From Prevotella sp. (GTDB lineage: Bacteria; Bacteroidota; Bacteroidia; Bacteroidales; Bacteroidaceae), in the NCBI GenBank assembly GCA_017470055.1, contig JAFUFD010000060.1, forward strand, positions 1-64,000: 64,000 bases of DNA. The letters run 5' to 3'. Both the position numbers and the translations under genes were made by a program. Positions 50,654 to 59,732 of the stretch are shown piece after piece. The notes below the pieces were generated by a model. The model ran no database searches, was not told where the DNA came from, and saw nothing but the letters and a program-made list of their open reading frames with translations. Position 1 is the first letter of the stretch; the number at the start of each line of letters is the position of its first letter.

Positions 50654-51415
50654 ATGAAGAATCTGACAACACGGCGAACAATTCGCCAATACAGCAACAA
50701 GGAAGTGAACGAGGAACTCCTCAATCGCCTCATGACGGAGGCGAGTCGCACACAGACAATGGGCAACCTCCAACTCTATAGCGTGGTGGTGACCCGCTCC
50801 GAAGAGATGAAGCAGAGGCTTGCTCCTGCGCATTTCAACCAACCCATGGTGACACAGGCTCCTGTGGTACTCACCATCCTCGCCGACTTCAACCGTACCA
50901 GCGCATGGGCTCGCTGCCGCAACGCGGAACCCGGCTACGACAACTTCCTGTCGTTCTTCAATGCCAGTATCGATGCCCTGCTCTATACACAGACACTTTG
51001 TAACCTGATGGATGAGGAAGGACTGGGATATTGCTATTTGGGGACGACGGTCTATCAACCCCAGCAGATCATCGACATTCTGGAACTGCCTCAACTCACG
51101 TTCCCTGTCGCCACGCTCACCGTCGGCTGGCCTGCCGAGGAGCCTCCCCTCTCTGATCGTCTGCCCTTGGAGAGTTTCATCCACCATGAGACATACACAG
51201 ACTATCTCGCCAAAGACATTGACACCTATTATACGGCAAAAGAACACCTGCCCGAGAATCAGCATTTCGTGGCAATCAACCACAAAGAGACTCTCGCGCA
51301 GGTGTTTACCGACATCCGTTATACACGGAAAGACAATGAGGCGATGTCCAAGGGGCTCATCGAAGCCCTGACACGACAAGGGTTTATTGGTTGTACTTCC
51401 TCAAGAGTCCCTTGA
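50654..51415 (+). CDS. Nitroreductase family protein
   Basis: 253 residues from the ATG at 50654; earlier in-frame starts (TTG 50627, ATG 50639) precede or overlap the -7 element. The FMN-binding opening TTRRTIRQYSNKEVNEELLNRLM is typical, as are a GNLQLYSVVV segment and a later GLGYCYLGTT segment. These enzymes reduce nitroaromatics, quinones or flavins with NAD(P)H; the natural substrate is unknown. The last 11 codons overlap the 3' end of the convergent GH5 gene by 32 bp. The C-terminal residues CTSSRVP look like read-through into that gene's complement. Confidence 0.88.
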   Translation: MKNLTTRRTIRQYSNKEVNEELLNRLMTEASRTQTMGNLQLYSVVVTRSEEMKQRLAPAHFNQPMVTQAPVVLTILADFNRTSAWARCRNAEPGYDNFLSFFNASIDALLYTQTLCNLMDEEGLGYCYLGTTVYQPQQIIDILELPQLTFPVATLTVGWPAEEPPLSDRLPLESFIHHETYTDYLAKDIDTYYTAKEHLPENQHFVAINHKETLAQVFTDIRYTRKDNEAMSKGLIEALTRQGFIGCTSSRVP

Positions 51416-52334
51416 CAAGTTTTCCGTAGACCTTGATGACATCGTCTGCCCACGGTCCTGTGGCTGTGGCACGGGGAAGAAGCATCGAGCAACTCTCATT
51501 CTTGTCGCTGATAGACCAGCATACCCAACTGACACCAAGACGCTCACAGAGTTGAATCCACTGCTCTTCCGACTCGGGGTCGATCTTTCCGTCGCCTGAA
51601 GCCTCTGTGGCACCGCTCTCTGAGATAAAGACAGGAATGCCCTTCTTAACGGCATCCTCCATACGGTCACGCAGGTAGTCACCATGAGTGGCGGCATAGA
51701 AATGGACGGTGTACATGATATTGGAGTAACCTGTCAATGGGCTCTCCGCCACCAAGTGGATGTCCTGATCCCAATGGGGGCAGCCCACAAGGACGATATT
51801 ATCGGGGTCGTATTTACGAATCTCGCCAATCACCTCCGTGGCGTATTTCTTCAAGTCTGCCCAAGTGTCCTCCACTGGCTCATTGTATATCTCATAAATG
51901 ACATGCGGATACTTGCCGTACTTCTGCGCCATCTCCCCAAAGAACCTCTTTGCCTCAGCGGTCTTCAGGATATGGGAGTGCCAGTCGATGATGACATAGA
52001 CATTATTCTTGATGGCAGCCTCAATGACAGGGGTGATACATTGCATGGCAAAGGTTGGGTTCTCCAAGTAGTTGTCCTCTATGAGGATGCCCATAGCGGC
52101 ACGTACCACACTGGCATTCCAGTCTTCCTTGAGGGTCTTGATCACCTTTTTATTATAGAAACGAGGCCAGATGTTATGCCAGCCCAGACTAACACCACGC
52201 AAGATAACAGGATTCCCGTTCTGGTCGCAGAGTTGAGCGCCCTTTACCTGCAGTTGCCCGTATTGCTTGACGGGATCGTTAGCGTATACACTCAGTGCAC
52301 ACACAAAAAGGATAATAGTTAAAAGTTTTCTCAT
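51384..52334 (-). CDS. Secreted GH5 endoglucanase (cellulase)
   Basis: 316 residues with a signal peptide (LLTIILFVCALSVYAND) and a single (beta/alpha)8 GH5 domain, subfamily 2-like. The start GVSLGWHNIWPRFYN, the acid/base glutamate in IYNEP (Glu152) and the nucleophile in FISESG (Glu239) are present, as is the WSISDKNES end. It cuts beta-1,4-glucan outside the cytoplasm. There is no binding module. Its ATG is 3 bp after the cdsA stop, so it is the tail of the rsfS-ftsH-cdsA run. It works well in idea with the cellobiose phosphorylase at 14448. Confidence 0.93.
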   Translation of the reverse strand: MRKLLTIILFVCALSVYANDPVKQYGQLQVKGAQLCDQNGNPVILRGVSLGWHNIWPRFYNKKVIKTLKEDWNASVVRAAMGILIEDNYLENPTFAMQCITPVIEAAIKNNVYVIIDWHSHILKTAEAKRFFGEMAQKYGKYPHVIYEIYNEPVEDTWADLKKYATEVIGEIRKYDPDNIVLVGCPHWDQDIHLVAESPLTGYSNIMYTVHFYAATHGDYLRDRMEDAVKKGIPVFISESGATEASGDGKIDPESEEQWIQLCERLGVSWVCWSISDKNESCSMLLPRATATGPWADDVIKVYGKLVKGLLRKYNQ

Positions 52335-52337
52335 ATT

Positions 52338-53225
52338 CTAAAATAAAGATATAGTGTACAAATAAACGACGGCTGCGGGGATGGCAAGAAGCGAGGAGTC
52401 GAAACGGTCAAGCATACCACCATGACCAGGCAGGATACTACCACTATCCTTGACGCCAAGCGTACGCTTGAGGAGACTCTCCACCAAGTCGCCCCATGTA
52501 CCGAAGACAACGACGACGAGTCCCAGTCCCAGCCATTGCGCCATCGTGAGCATTCCCCTTGACCTGAAGCCCGCATCAGCGAGACAGGTCAGTTGCCCGC
52601 TGTCGAAGAGGTATATGAGGTAGGCGACCAACAATACGACTACACCGCCGCCTATGCTTCCCTCCCATGACTTCCCCGGCGAGATACGGGGGAAGAGTTT
52701 ATGCCTGCCTATCAGCGACCCCACGCAATAGGCTCCCGTGTCGTTCATCCACAAGAAGATGAATACCGACAAGGGCAGAATGGGATTGAAGAGCACCAGT
52801 CCCTCTGGGGAGGCAGTGAATGCCAGAACGTTAAGCAGTGAGAACGGCAAGGCAATATACATCTGCGACAACATGGTATATGCCCAGTCGTTGATAGGGT
52901 CAGCCTGCTTCAGATAAAGTTCCGCCACCAGCAGATAGATAACCGTCACCAGATAGGGGATGAAGACCACCGACTTGGCGGCACCACCATAGATATCACT
53001 GCAATAGTAGGTCATCGCAAAAAAGAAATAGACACCCGCTACTGTCGAGATGAAGCGGTTGACGGTCACCCCGGGACGCTCGTTCACCAGTCCCGTAAAC
53101 TCCCAGATGGTAAGTCCTGTCACAATAGCGAACAGCAACACCATTGCCTCTGGGCGAAGGAAACTTGCCACAATGGCAGCCACAAAGATGATACCCGTAA
53201 CGGTTCTGACAATGAAATTTTTCAT
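52338..53225 (-). CDS. cdsA: Phosphatidate cytidylyltransferase
   Basis: 295 residues from the ATG at 53225; the upstream in-frame start at 53285 lies inside ftsH and adds an unlikely charged leader. About eight membrane spans and the family signature ISPGKSWEGSIGG with HGGMLDRFDS near the C terminus. It makes CDP-diacylglycerol from phosphatidic acid and CTP at the inner membrane, the branch point of phospholipid synthesis. It begins 7 bp after ftsH, and GH5 starts 3 bp after it. Confidence 0.93.
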   Translation of the reverse strand: MKNFIVRTVTGIIFVAAIVASFLRPEAMVLLFAIVTGLTIWEFTGLVNERPGVTVNRFISTVAGVYFFFAMTYYCSDIYGGAAKSVVFIPYLVTVIYLLVAELYLKQADPINDWAYTMLSQMYIALPFSLLNVLAFTASPEGLVLFNPILPLSVFIFLWMNDTGAYCVGSLIGRHKLFPRISPGKSWEGSIGGGVVVLLVAYLIYLFDSGQLTCLADAGFRSRGMLTMAQWLGLGLVVVVFGTWGDLVESLLKRTLGVKDSGSILPGHGGMLDRFDSSLLAIPAAVVYLYTISLF

Positions 53226-53232
53226 AGGCTTA

Positions 53233-55278
53233 TTATTTTGACTCGGAGTTCTCTGAGGGTTCGGAGTTCTCGGAGACCTCCACATCTTTCTTCTCTGCCT
53301 CTAATTCCTTGGCACGCTCCTCTGCCATGCGCTCTGCCTCAGCACGCTGCTGCGCCTCCAAGAGTTCCTCTGCACGACTGGTCCATGGACGCTTGCCGAA
53401 GATTTCCTCCACGTCGTCTGCGAAAATCACCTCACGGTCCATCAGCAACTGGGCGAGACGGGCATGTCCCTCCTTATGCTCTGTCAGGATATGCTTGGCA
53501 CGCTCATACTGCTCGTTGATCATTTTCAGCACCTCATCGTCCATCACCTTCGCCGTCGTCTCTGAGTATGGGCGTTGGAACGAGTATTCATTATTGTTGT
53601 AATAGCAGATATTAGGCAGTTTCTCGCTCATACCCGCATAGGCAATCATTCCGTATGCCTGTTTGGTGGTACGCTCCAGGTCGTTCATGGCACCTGTGGA
53701 GATATGTCCGACAAACAGTTCCTCCGCAGCACGTCCACCCAAGAGCGAGCACATCTCGTCAAGCATCGCCTCCTTCGTCTGCAGGACACGCTCCTCTGGC
53801 AGATACCAGGCTGCACCTAATGCCTGTCCACGGGGCACGATAGAGACTTTCACCAATGGGTTGGCAAACTCCGTAAACCAGGAGATGGTGGCGTGTCCTG
53901 CCTCGTGGATGGCGATACTACGTTTCTCCGCCTCCGTCATCACCTTCGTCTTCTTCTCCAGTCCACCGATGATACGGTCAACAGCATCGAGGAAGTCCTG
54001 CTTACCCACCTTCTGACGATTATGACGGGCGGCGATCAGTGCAGCCTCATTACATACATTGGCAATATCCGCACCCGAGAAGCCTGGGGTCTGACGGGCA
54101 AGGAAGTCGATGTCCAGACTCTCGTCGAGTTTCAAGGGTTTCAGATGAACCTGAAATACCTCCTTACGCTCACTGAGGTCAGGCAGATCAACATGTATCT
54201 GACGGTCGAAACGTCCAGCACGCATCAAGGCGGAGTCGAGCATATCAGCACGGTTGGTGGCGGCAAGGGTGATGATACCACTATTGGTACCAAATCCGTC
54301 CATCTCCGTCAACAAGGCGTTCAGCGTGTTCTCACGCTCGTCATTACCGCCCATAGCAGGGTTCTTGGAACGGGCACGCCCAACAGCGTCTATCTCGTCG
54401 ATGAAAATGATACAAGGTGCCTTCGACTTCGCTTGGTTGAACAGGTCACGCACACGGCTGGCACCCACGCCGACAAACATCTCTACGAAATCGGATCCAC
54501 TCATTGAGAAGAAAGGCACACCAGCCTCACCGGCGACAGCCTTGGCAAGCAGGGTCTTACCTGTTCCCGGAGGACCTACCAGCAAGGCACCTTTGGGAAT
54601 CTTACCTCCCAAGTCAGTATATTTCTGCGGGTTCTTCAGGAAATCCACGATCTCCTGCATCTCCTGCTTGGCACCAGCCTGACCTGCCACATCCTTGAAA
54701 GTAATACCTAACGAGCCACCCTTCTCATACATCTGTGCCTTTGACTTGCCGACGCTGAAGATACCTCCACCGCCGCCCATGCCACCGCCACCCATGCGGC
54801 GCATGATGAATATCCACACGAAGATGATACCCGCGAAGAAGAGCACATTCATGACCAAGGAGTTGAAGAACTCGCTCTCCCGTTGGTTGTTATACGACAA
54901 CTCACCACTGAATCTTTCCAGTTCACGAGCCTGGTTGACAAACTGCTCCACCTGGTCTACAGAACCGAACTCCACGGACACCGTAGGCTCCTTACCAGTC
55001 GCCTTCACCCCCTGATGGAACACATCACGGATATGCTCTGGCTTGACATACATCTGCAAGGTATTCGTGTTCTTATTGACCACAATCTTAGAGGCATAGC
55101 CCTTCATGACCCATGTCTTGAAGTTACTGTACGATGTCGTGGTCTGCACACTCGTATTCTCACCGCCACCTGTCAGATACAGCACAGCGAGTGCGACGAT
55201 GGCAAGCATATATATCCAGTTCATGTTGAACTTGGGCATATTCATCTGTGGCTTATTATTGTTTGACTTGTTATTCAT
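53233..55278 (-). CDS. ftsH: Membrane AAA+ zinc protease FtsH
   Basis: 681 residues: a short N-terminal arm, a first membrane span (about 18-36), an extracytoplasmic region, and a second span (about 145-165). A glycine-rich linker ([14 protein letters not shown]) follows. The AAA+ domain has GPPGTGKT near residue 233 and a peptidase domain with HEAGH near residue 457. The C terminus is a long Glu/Ala/Lys-rich tail. It degrades membrane and regulatory proteins. It sits between rsfS (4 bp) and cdsA (7 bp), a conserved order in Bacteroidetes as far as I recall. Confidence 0.97.
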   Translation of the reverse strand: MNNKSNNNKPQMNMPKFNMNWIYMLAIVALAVLYLTGGGENTSVQTTTSYSNFKTWVMKGYASKIVVNKNTNTLQMYVKPEHIRDVFHQGVKATGKEPTVSVEFGSVDQVEQFVNQARELERFSGELSYNNQRESEFFNSLVMNVLFFAGIIFVWIFIMRRMGGGGMGGGGGIFSVGKSKAQMYEKGGSLGITFKDVAGQAGAKQEMQEIVDFLKNPQKYTDLGGKIPKGALLVGPPGTGKTLLAKAVAGEAGVPFFSMSGSDFVEMFVGVGASRVRDLFNQAKSKAPCIIFIDEIDAVGRARSKNPAMGGNDERENTLNALLTEMDGFGTNSGIITLAATNRADMLDSALMRAGRFDRQIHVDLPDLSERKEVFQVHLKPLKLDESLDIDFLARQTPGFSGADIANVCNEAALIAARHNRQKVGKQDFLDAVDRIIGGLEKKTKVMTEAEKRSIAIHEAGHATISWFTEFANPLVKVSIVPRGQALGAAWYLPEERVLQTKEAMLDEMCSLLGGRAAEELFVGHISTGAMNDLERTTKQAYGMIAYAGMSEKLPNICYYNNNEYSFQRPYSETTAKVMDDEVLKMINEQYERAKHILTEHKEGHARLAQLLMDREVIFADDVEEIFGKRPWTSRAEELLEAQQRAEAERMAEERAKELEAEKKDVEVSENSEPSENSESK

Positions 55279-55282
55279 ATGA

Positions 55283-55642
55283 TTAATCTATATCAGGTAT
55301 TTGGGTTATATTGGCATCTTCCCAAAGATGCTCCAAATCGTAATACTCACGGACATCGGGCAAGAAGATATGGACCATCACGTCAGTATAGTCCATAGCC
55401 ACCCATTGCGCATTCTCCAGTCCTGCCACTGCCGTAGGTTTCTCTTGCAGTTCCTTGCGGGCAAACTCGCCTATCGACTCCGTTATGGCCTCCACCTGCG
55501 AGGGGGAATTGCCTTGGCAGATAATAAAATATTGACAGATAGCCCCCTCGATACCTTTCAAGTCAACGGTGGCAATCTGCGACCCTTTTTTCTCTTGTAT
55601 TCCTTTTATGATGGTGTCAACCAGTTGTGTTGATGCTTCCAT
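55283..55642 (-). CDS. rsfS: Ribosomal silencing factor RsfS
   Basis: 119 residues with the RsfS/DUF143 body (LVDTIIKGIQEKKGSQIATVDL, YFIICQGNSPSQVEAITESI, WVAMDYTDVMVHIFLPDVREYYDLEHLW). It binds ribosomal protein uL14 and blocks subunit joining when nutrients run out. It is the first gene of the rsfS-ftsH-cdsA-GH5 run and is preceded by a -7 element. Confidence 0.95.
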   Translation of the reverse strand: MEASTQLVDTIIKGIQEKKGSQIATVDLKGIEGAICQYFIICQGNSPSQVEAITESIGEFARKELQEKPTAVAGLENAQWVAMDYTDVMVHIFLPDVREYYDLEHLWEDANITQIPDID

Positions 55643-55670
55643 TTATATATAATAATGTGTTATTAAGGTG

Positions 55671-55678
55671 CAAAGGTA
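55671..55678 (-). promoter_or_regulatory. Predicted -7 element of the rsfS operon
   Basis: TACCTTTG on the minus strand, exact consensus, 28 bp before the rsfS ATG. No clear -33 partner. Confidence 0.65.
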
Positions 55679-55749
55679 CACCTATTTCCTGACATTACGA
55701 GAGTAAAACATGATTTTTTGCGCTTTTTTAGAAAAAATAGTCGTTTTTT

Positions 55750-55780
55750 TTTGCGTTTTCCGAAAAAAGCACTACCTTTG
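55750..55780 (+). promoter_or_regulatory. Promoter of tRNA-Gln
   Basis: TTTG (55750-55753), 19 bp spacer, TACCTTTG (55773-55780): a full-consensus Bacteroidetes promoter 30 bp before the tRNA. Confidence 0.82.
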
Positions 55781-55806
55781 CAGGCGCAAATTCAGATTTG
55801 CGCCTG
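55781..55806 (+). promoter_or_regulatory. Perfect hairpin between promoter and tRNA-Gln
   Basis: CAGGCGCAAAT (55781-55791) and ATTTGCGCCTG (55796-55806) form a perfect 11 bp inverted repeat with loop TCAG. It starts right at the end of the -7 element and ends 4 bp before the mature tRNA. It could be an operator at the start of transcription or a structured 5' leader for RNase P. Confidence 0.7.
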
Positions 55807-55810
55807 CAAT

Positions 55811-55881
55811 TGGGGTATGGTGTAATGGTAACACTACAGATTCTGGTCCTGTCATTCTTGGTTCGAGTCCGAGTACCCCAA
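55811..55881 (+). tRNA. tRNA-Gln (anticodon CUG)
   Basis: 71 nt cloverleaf. The acceptor stem TGGGGTA pairs with TACCCCA, the D stem is GTGT/ACAC, and the T arm carries GTTCGAGTC. The anticodon loop is TTCTGGT, giving anticodon CTG for the CAG codon. The pair closing the anticodon stem is A-C. The discriminator A is followed by CAC, so CCA is not encoded, as usual in Bacteroidetes. Confidence 0.95.
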
Positions 55882-55885
55882 CACA

Positions 55886-55912
55886 AAAAGGCTTCCGAAT
55901 CGGAAGCCTTTT
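55886..55912 (+). terminator. Terminator after tRNA-Gln
   Basis: An 11 bp perfect stem, AAAAGGCTTCC (55886-55896) and GGAAGCCTTTT (55902-55912), with loop GAATC. It begins 5 bp after the tRNA and ends 20 bp before the EamA start. Confidence 0.93.
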
Positions 55913-55932
55913 GCTATTTTAGCACATAAGCA

Positions 55933-56850
55933 ATGACATACTTCGGAGAACTGATATCCATTGGCGTGGCTTTCTCATGGACCGCCACCGCACTGCTCAG
56001 CGAGTTTGGCAGCAAGAGATTAGGCAACCTGACGCTGAATGTGCTTCGCATGTCGTTGGCACTACTGTTCTCTGTGGTGCTGTTTTGGGTCGTGACAGGA
56101 TCACCTCTTCCGCCTGTCGGGTCTCTGGAAGCATGCGGATGGATGCTGCTTTCAGGGTTGGTCGGGTACGTCATCGGCGATTTCTGTCTCTTCCAATGCT
56201 ATATCATCATCGGCTCACATTATGGACAGTTGTTTATGACGCTGGCGCCATTGGCTGCGGCATTGATGGCATGGATCACCTTGGGACAGCAGATGGCTCC
56301 CATGAGTATTGTCGCAATGCTCATTACCCTTATCGGTATCAGTATCTCCGTGTTAGGTCGTGGTGAGCATCACAGGGTATCATTGAAGTTACCGCTTAAC
56401 GGTGTGCTCTTTGCCACAGGCGCTGCTCTCTGCCAGGGAATCGGTTTGGTACTGAGCAAGATTGGTATGGATCATTACGAAAGCGGTGCCATGCCAGACT
56501 GGCTTATTCCGTTCAGTGCCAATTTCCTGCGCTGCATTGCCGGCATCACCGGTTTCAGTCTTCTGCTATATGTCCGCGAGGGATTCAAGCCCTTGCGTGA
56601 TGCCATGCACGACCGTAAAGGCTTGACCGTCGCTACTGCCACTACCATCTTTGGACCATTTATCGGAGTGGGGTTCTCTCTGATGGCGGTACAATACACG
56701 AGCGCTGGCATTGCCTCCACATTGATGGCACTGACACCCATTATCATCATCCTGCCCTCATACTGGCTATTCCATCAGAAGATTACATGGAGATCGGTCC
56801 TCGGTTCCGTTATCTCCGTCCTTGGTGTCAGTCTGTTCTTTCTGGGATAA
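55933..56850 (+). CDS. EamA/DMT family transporter
   Basis: 305 residues with about ten hydrophobic spans in two EamA halves (about residues 5-138 and 158-302). The second half has FGPFIGVGFSLMAVQYTSAGIASTLMALTPIIII, a typical end of such proteins. Members export metabolites or amino acids; the substrate is unknown. It starts shortly after the tRNA terminator. I see no -7 element in the 20 bp gap, so it may depend on read-through or on a promoter overlapping the tRNA. Confidence 0.9.
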   Translation: MTYFGELISIGVAFSWTATALLSEFGSKRLGNLTLNVLRMSLALLFSVVLFWVVTGSPLPPVGSLEACGWMLLSGLVGYVIGDFCLFQCYIIIGSHYGQLFMTLAPLAAALMAWITLGQQMAPMSIVAMLITLIGISISVLGRGEHHRVSLKLPLNGVLFATGAALCQGIGLVLSKIGMDHYESGAMPDWLIPFSANFLRCIAGITGFSLLLYVREGFKPLRDAMHDRKGLTVATATTIFGPFIGVGFSLMAVQYTSAGIASTLMALTPIIIILPSYWLFHQKITWRSVLGSVISVLGVSLFFLG

Positions 56851-56882
56851 AATAAAGCCCTGCGTGTGGGCAGGGCTTTATT
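56851..56882. terminator. Bidirectional terminator between EamA and DUF349 genes
   Basis: A perfect 13 bp stem, AATAAAGCCCTGC (56851-56863) and GCAGGGCTTTATT (56870-56882), loop GTGTGG. It starts directly after the EamA stop and ends 2 bp before the DUF349 stop. Confidence 0.93.
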
Positions 56883-56884
56883 TC

Positions 56885-58693
56885 TTATTCTTTCTCACGG
56901 TTCTCAGCATCAATCGCCTTGATCTTATCACGAACCAGTTGCACCTCGTCTTTCAGTTTCTGCACCTTGCGATTCATCTCGTCAATTAAGGAGTTACCCT
57001 TCTTCGAGGAGGCATTGAGGAACCCGAGGTTATTCTCATAAGTCTGCACCTCTGCCTTCAACTGCTCGTACTGGCGCATCAAGCGGGCACGCTCATTGTC
57101 AAGGGCATTCTCACCACGCTCTGCCACCTGCTTGAGATTGTCCTTAAACTTATTGAGGCGACGCTTAGCCACCGTGATATTCAGTTCTTTATAGAGTTTG
57201 TCTACGACGGCATGATACTCCTCGTAGATTTTGTCTTTCTCCTTGAAGGGCACGTGTCCGATACTTTGATATTCCTCGACCAGTTTCTGGACTTTCTCCT
57301 GCAAGCCCTCTCCAGCCTCCTCGGCAGCGGCTTTGAGTTGTTCGATAACACCCCGTTTCTTCTCCAGGTTCTGATACTCCTCACTACGCCCACCTGCCCC
57401 AGCGGCATTACGTGCCTCAAAGAACTTATTACAAGCACCCAAGAACTCCTCCCACAGTTGGTCGCCCAGTTTCTTAGGCACCATTCCGATGGCCTTCCAC
57501 TCTTTCTGGAGGTTGATAAGTTTATCACTGGTCGACTTCCACTCTGTAGAGTCTTGCAATGCCTTTGCCTTCTCAATCAGCGCGCGCTTCTTGTCGGCAT
57601 TCTCCTTGAAGTTCTCCTTGAGACCCTTGAAATACTCTGCCTTACGACCGAAGAAGTCGTCGCAGGCGGCACGGAAACGCTCGAATATCTTGACATTCAT
57701 TTTCTGAGGAGCGAAGCCGATAGTCTTCCACTCTGCCTGGATGGCGATGATCTCTTTGGTATGGCGCTCCCAGTCGGCACTGCCCTTGTTCTCCTCTGCG
57801 GCAATCGCCTCCACTTTCTCACAAAGGGCGGTCTTGCGGGCGAGGTTGTCCTCCTCCTTAGCACGCAGTTCCTCGAAATGCTGCTGATGACGCTTATTGA
57901 TCACTGTCGACGCAGCCTTGAAGCGGGTCCATATCTCCTCACGGAGTTCCTTGGCGACAGGACCAATCTCACGAAACTCCTGATGGAGTTTCTGTAACTG
58001 ATGGAAGGCGCTGATTACCTCTGGCTCGTCTGCCAGTTTCTCTGCAGCCTCACAGAGTCTCGTCTTCAGTTCGAGGTTCTTCTTGAAATCATACTCACGA
58101 GCCTCACTATTGAGTTTTAGCAGGTCATAGAATTGCTCCACATAGAGTTGGTAGTTACGCCAGAGTTCATTCGCCTTCTCGGCAGGCACATTCTTAATCT
58201 CCTTCCACTCGTCTTGCAGTGCCTTGAACTCCTTATATGACTTATTCGCCTCCTCAGGTGAGGTCACCATCGCCTTGATCTTCTCGATGATGTCGAGTTT
58301 CTTCTGTAAGTTGTCCTGTTTCTCCTGCTCCTGCTCCTTGAAGAGTTTCTGGCGTTTCTCCTTGATGATCCCCATCTCTGCCTTGAAAGCCTCCTCGTCC
58401 TCATCGGGAAGAATCTGGTATGCTTCAGGATCCCCGCCACCATCGATATATTCTTTCAGACGCGCCTCCCTCTCGGCAATATGCAGTTTATAGAAGGCAG
58501 TCTTCAAATAGTCTACCTCCTCTTTCTGAGGCGCCTCATCCCCTTGTGCTATCTCACGGGCACGAGTCAGTACCTCTTTCTTCGTCTGGTACTGCTTTCG
58601 CTCGGGTTCTGCCACTGGGGCTGTTGTCTCTGTTTCCACTACGTTCTGTTCCACGTTCTGCTCTTGTTCAAGAGCGTTTTCTTGAGAGTCCAT
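56885..58693 (-). CDS. DUF349 repeat coiled-coil protein
   Basis: 602 residues, cytoplasmic, mainly alpha-helical, rich in Lys and Glu. It carries five or six DUF349 units of about 70 residues, each with a W-K-x-I-G/P core (DEWKEIKNVPAEKANELW, AEWKTIGFAPQKMNVKIFERF, KEWKAIGMVPKKLGDQLWEEF, EYQSIGHVPFKEKDKIYEEY). The N terminus is a low-complexity Glu/Gln-rich stretch. DUF349 proteins have no settled role. Single gene with its own promoter and terminator. Confidence 0.88.
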   Translation of the reverse strand: MDSQENALEQEQNVEQNVVETETTAPVAEPERKQYQTKKEVLTRAREIAQGDEAPQKEEVDYLKTAFYKLHIAEREARLKEYIDGGGDPEAYQILPDEDEEAFKAEMGIIKEKRQKLFKEQEQEKQDNLQKKLDIIEKIKAMVTSPEEANKSYKEFKALQDEWKEIKNVPAEKANELWRNYQLYVEQFYDLLKLNSEAREYDFKKNLELKTRLCEAAEKLADEPEVISAFHQLQKLHQEFREIGPVAKELREEIWTRFKAASTVINKRHQQHFEELRAKEEDNLARKTALCEKVEAIAAEENKGSADWERHTKEIIAIQAEWKTIGFAPQKMNVKIFERFRAACDDFFGRKAEYFKGLKENFKENADKKRALIEKAKALQDSTEWKSTSDKLINLQKEWKAIGMVPKKLGDQLWEEFLGACNKFFEARNAAGAGGRSEEYQNLEKKRGVIEQLKAAAEEAGEGLQEKVQKLVEEYQSIGHVPFKEKDKIYEEYHAVVDKLYKELNITVAKRRLNKFKDNLKQVAERGENALDNERARLMRQYEQLKAEVQTYENNLGFLNASSKKGNSLIDEMNRKVQKLKDEVQLVRDKIKAIDAENREKE

Positions 58694-58744
58694 CGTCTAA
58701 TTGTTTTAGTTCATGAAAATGGTTAGTACACACATATCAAGGTA

Positions 58745-58752
58745 CAAACTTA
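58745..58752 (-). promoter_or_regulatory. Predicted -7 element of the DUF349 gene
   Basis: TAAGTTTG on the minus strand fits TAnnTTTG, about 52 bp before the ATG. The stretch between it and the corA stop is A/T-rich with no hairpin terminator visible for corA. Confidence 0.5.
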
Positions 58753-58805
58753 TTAAAAAAAACTGAAAGTACCTAATTTTTTGCCATTTTTTTTAGAAAA
58801 GAGGA

Positions 58806-59732
58806 CTAAATCAGTCGTTTATGACGGAAGAACAGCCACGAAACGACTGAAATAGCAAGCGACAGGACGATGGCGATAATGAAGCCCACAGGATTACTTT
58901 CCATGCCGTTGATGAGGTTCATGCCGAAGAAACTGGATATCAGCGTAGGCAGCATGAGGATGATGGTCACAGAGGTCAGCGTACGCATGATGGTATTCAT
59001 GTTGTTGTTGATGATACTCTGGTAGGTGTCCATCGTTGACTCAAGGATGTTGGAATAGATATTGGTGGTCTCTCGTGCCTGTGTCATCTCGATATTCACG
59101 TCCTCAATCAGGTCTGCGTCCAACTCGTCGATCTGTAATTTGAATTTCAATTTGGAAAGCAGGGTCTCATTGCCTCGGATAGAGGTGTTGAAATAGGTGA
59201 GTGAGTCCTGTAGACGCGACAGTCCTATCAGGCTCTCGTTATTCACCTCCCTGTCAAGGTTACGCTTTGCCTTCTCAATGAGCAGGGAGATCTGCTTGAG
59301 TCGTTTCAGATACCAGACAGCACTTGAGAGGAACAGGCGGAAAATCATGTCGACATAGTCCGTGAAGCCCTCACCACGTTTCTGCTGAAACGACACGAAG
59401 TCTATCATCATATTCGTCTCGTAGTAGCACACGGTGATGGTGACATCACGCTTGTGGATGATGCCTAAAGGCACAGTGGTATAAGGGGTGCGGGAGCGTA
59501 CCTCCTTGACATAGGGAATACGCAGGATGATAAGCATCCATCCGTCGTCGTACTCATAACGGGCACGCTCGTCTGTATCGCTGATGTCAGAGAGAAAATA
59601 GTCAGGAATCTGATACTGCTCTTCCAGCATCTGGATGTCTTCTTCCGTCGGACACGTCACTTGTATCCAACAATTAGGCTGCCATGTCTCCAATTGGCTA
59701 AGCCCACCAGAAATGTTCCAATAAGTCTTCAT
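58806..59732 (-). CDS. corA: CorA-type magnesium transporter
   Basis: 308 residues from the ATG at 59732, preceded by AAAGGA at 8 nt; a TTG start at 59768 would fall inside the leader hairpins. A large soluble N-terminal part and long helix are followed by two C-terminal membrane spans with the channel motif GMN (FFGMN near residue 270). The C terminus is WLFFRHKRLI. CorA proteins are pentameric Mg2+ channels. The gene stands alone, downstream of a 130 nt leader with a small upstream ORF and two competing hairpins. Confidence 0.92.
   Translation of the reverse strand: MKTYWNISGGLSQLETWQPNCWIQVTCPTEEDIQMLEEQYQIPDYFLSDISDTDERARYEYDDGWMLIILRIPYVKEVRSRTPYTTVPLGIIHKRDVTITVCYYETNMMIDFVSFQQKRGEGFTDYVDMIFRLFLSSAVWYLKRLKQISLLIEKAKRNLDREVNNESLIGLSRLQDSLTYFNTSIRGNETLLSKLKFKLQIDELDADLIEDVNIEMTQARETTNIYSNILESTMDTYQSIINNNMNTIMRTLTSVTIILMLPTLISSFFGMNLINGMESNPVGFIIAIVLSLAISVVSWLFFRHKRLI

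Noticed and set aside
55710..55922. A 70-codon open frame over the tRNA region
   Set aside because: It runs through the promoter, tRNA-Gln and terminator; its peptide is the usual false product of a tRNA gene.
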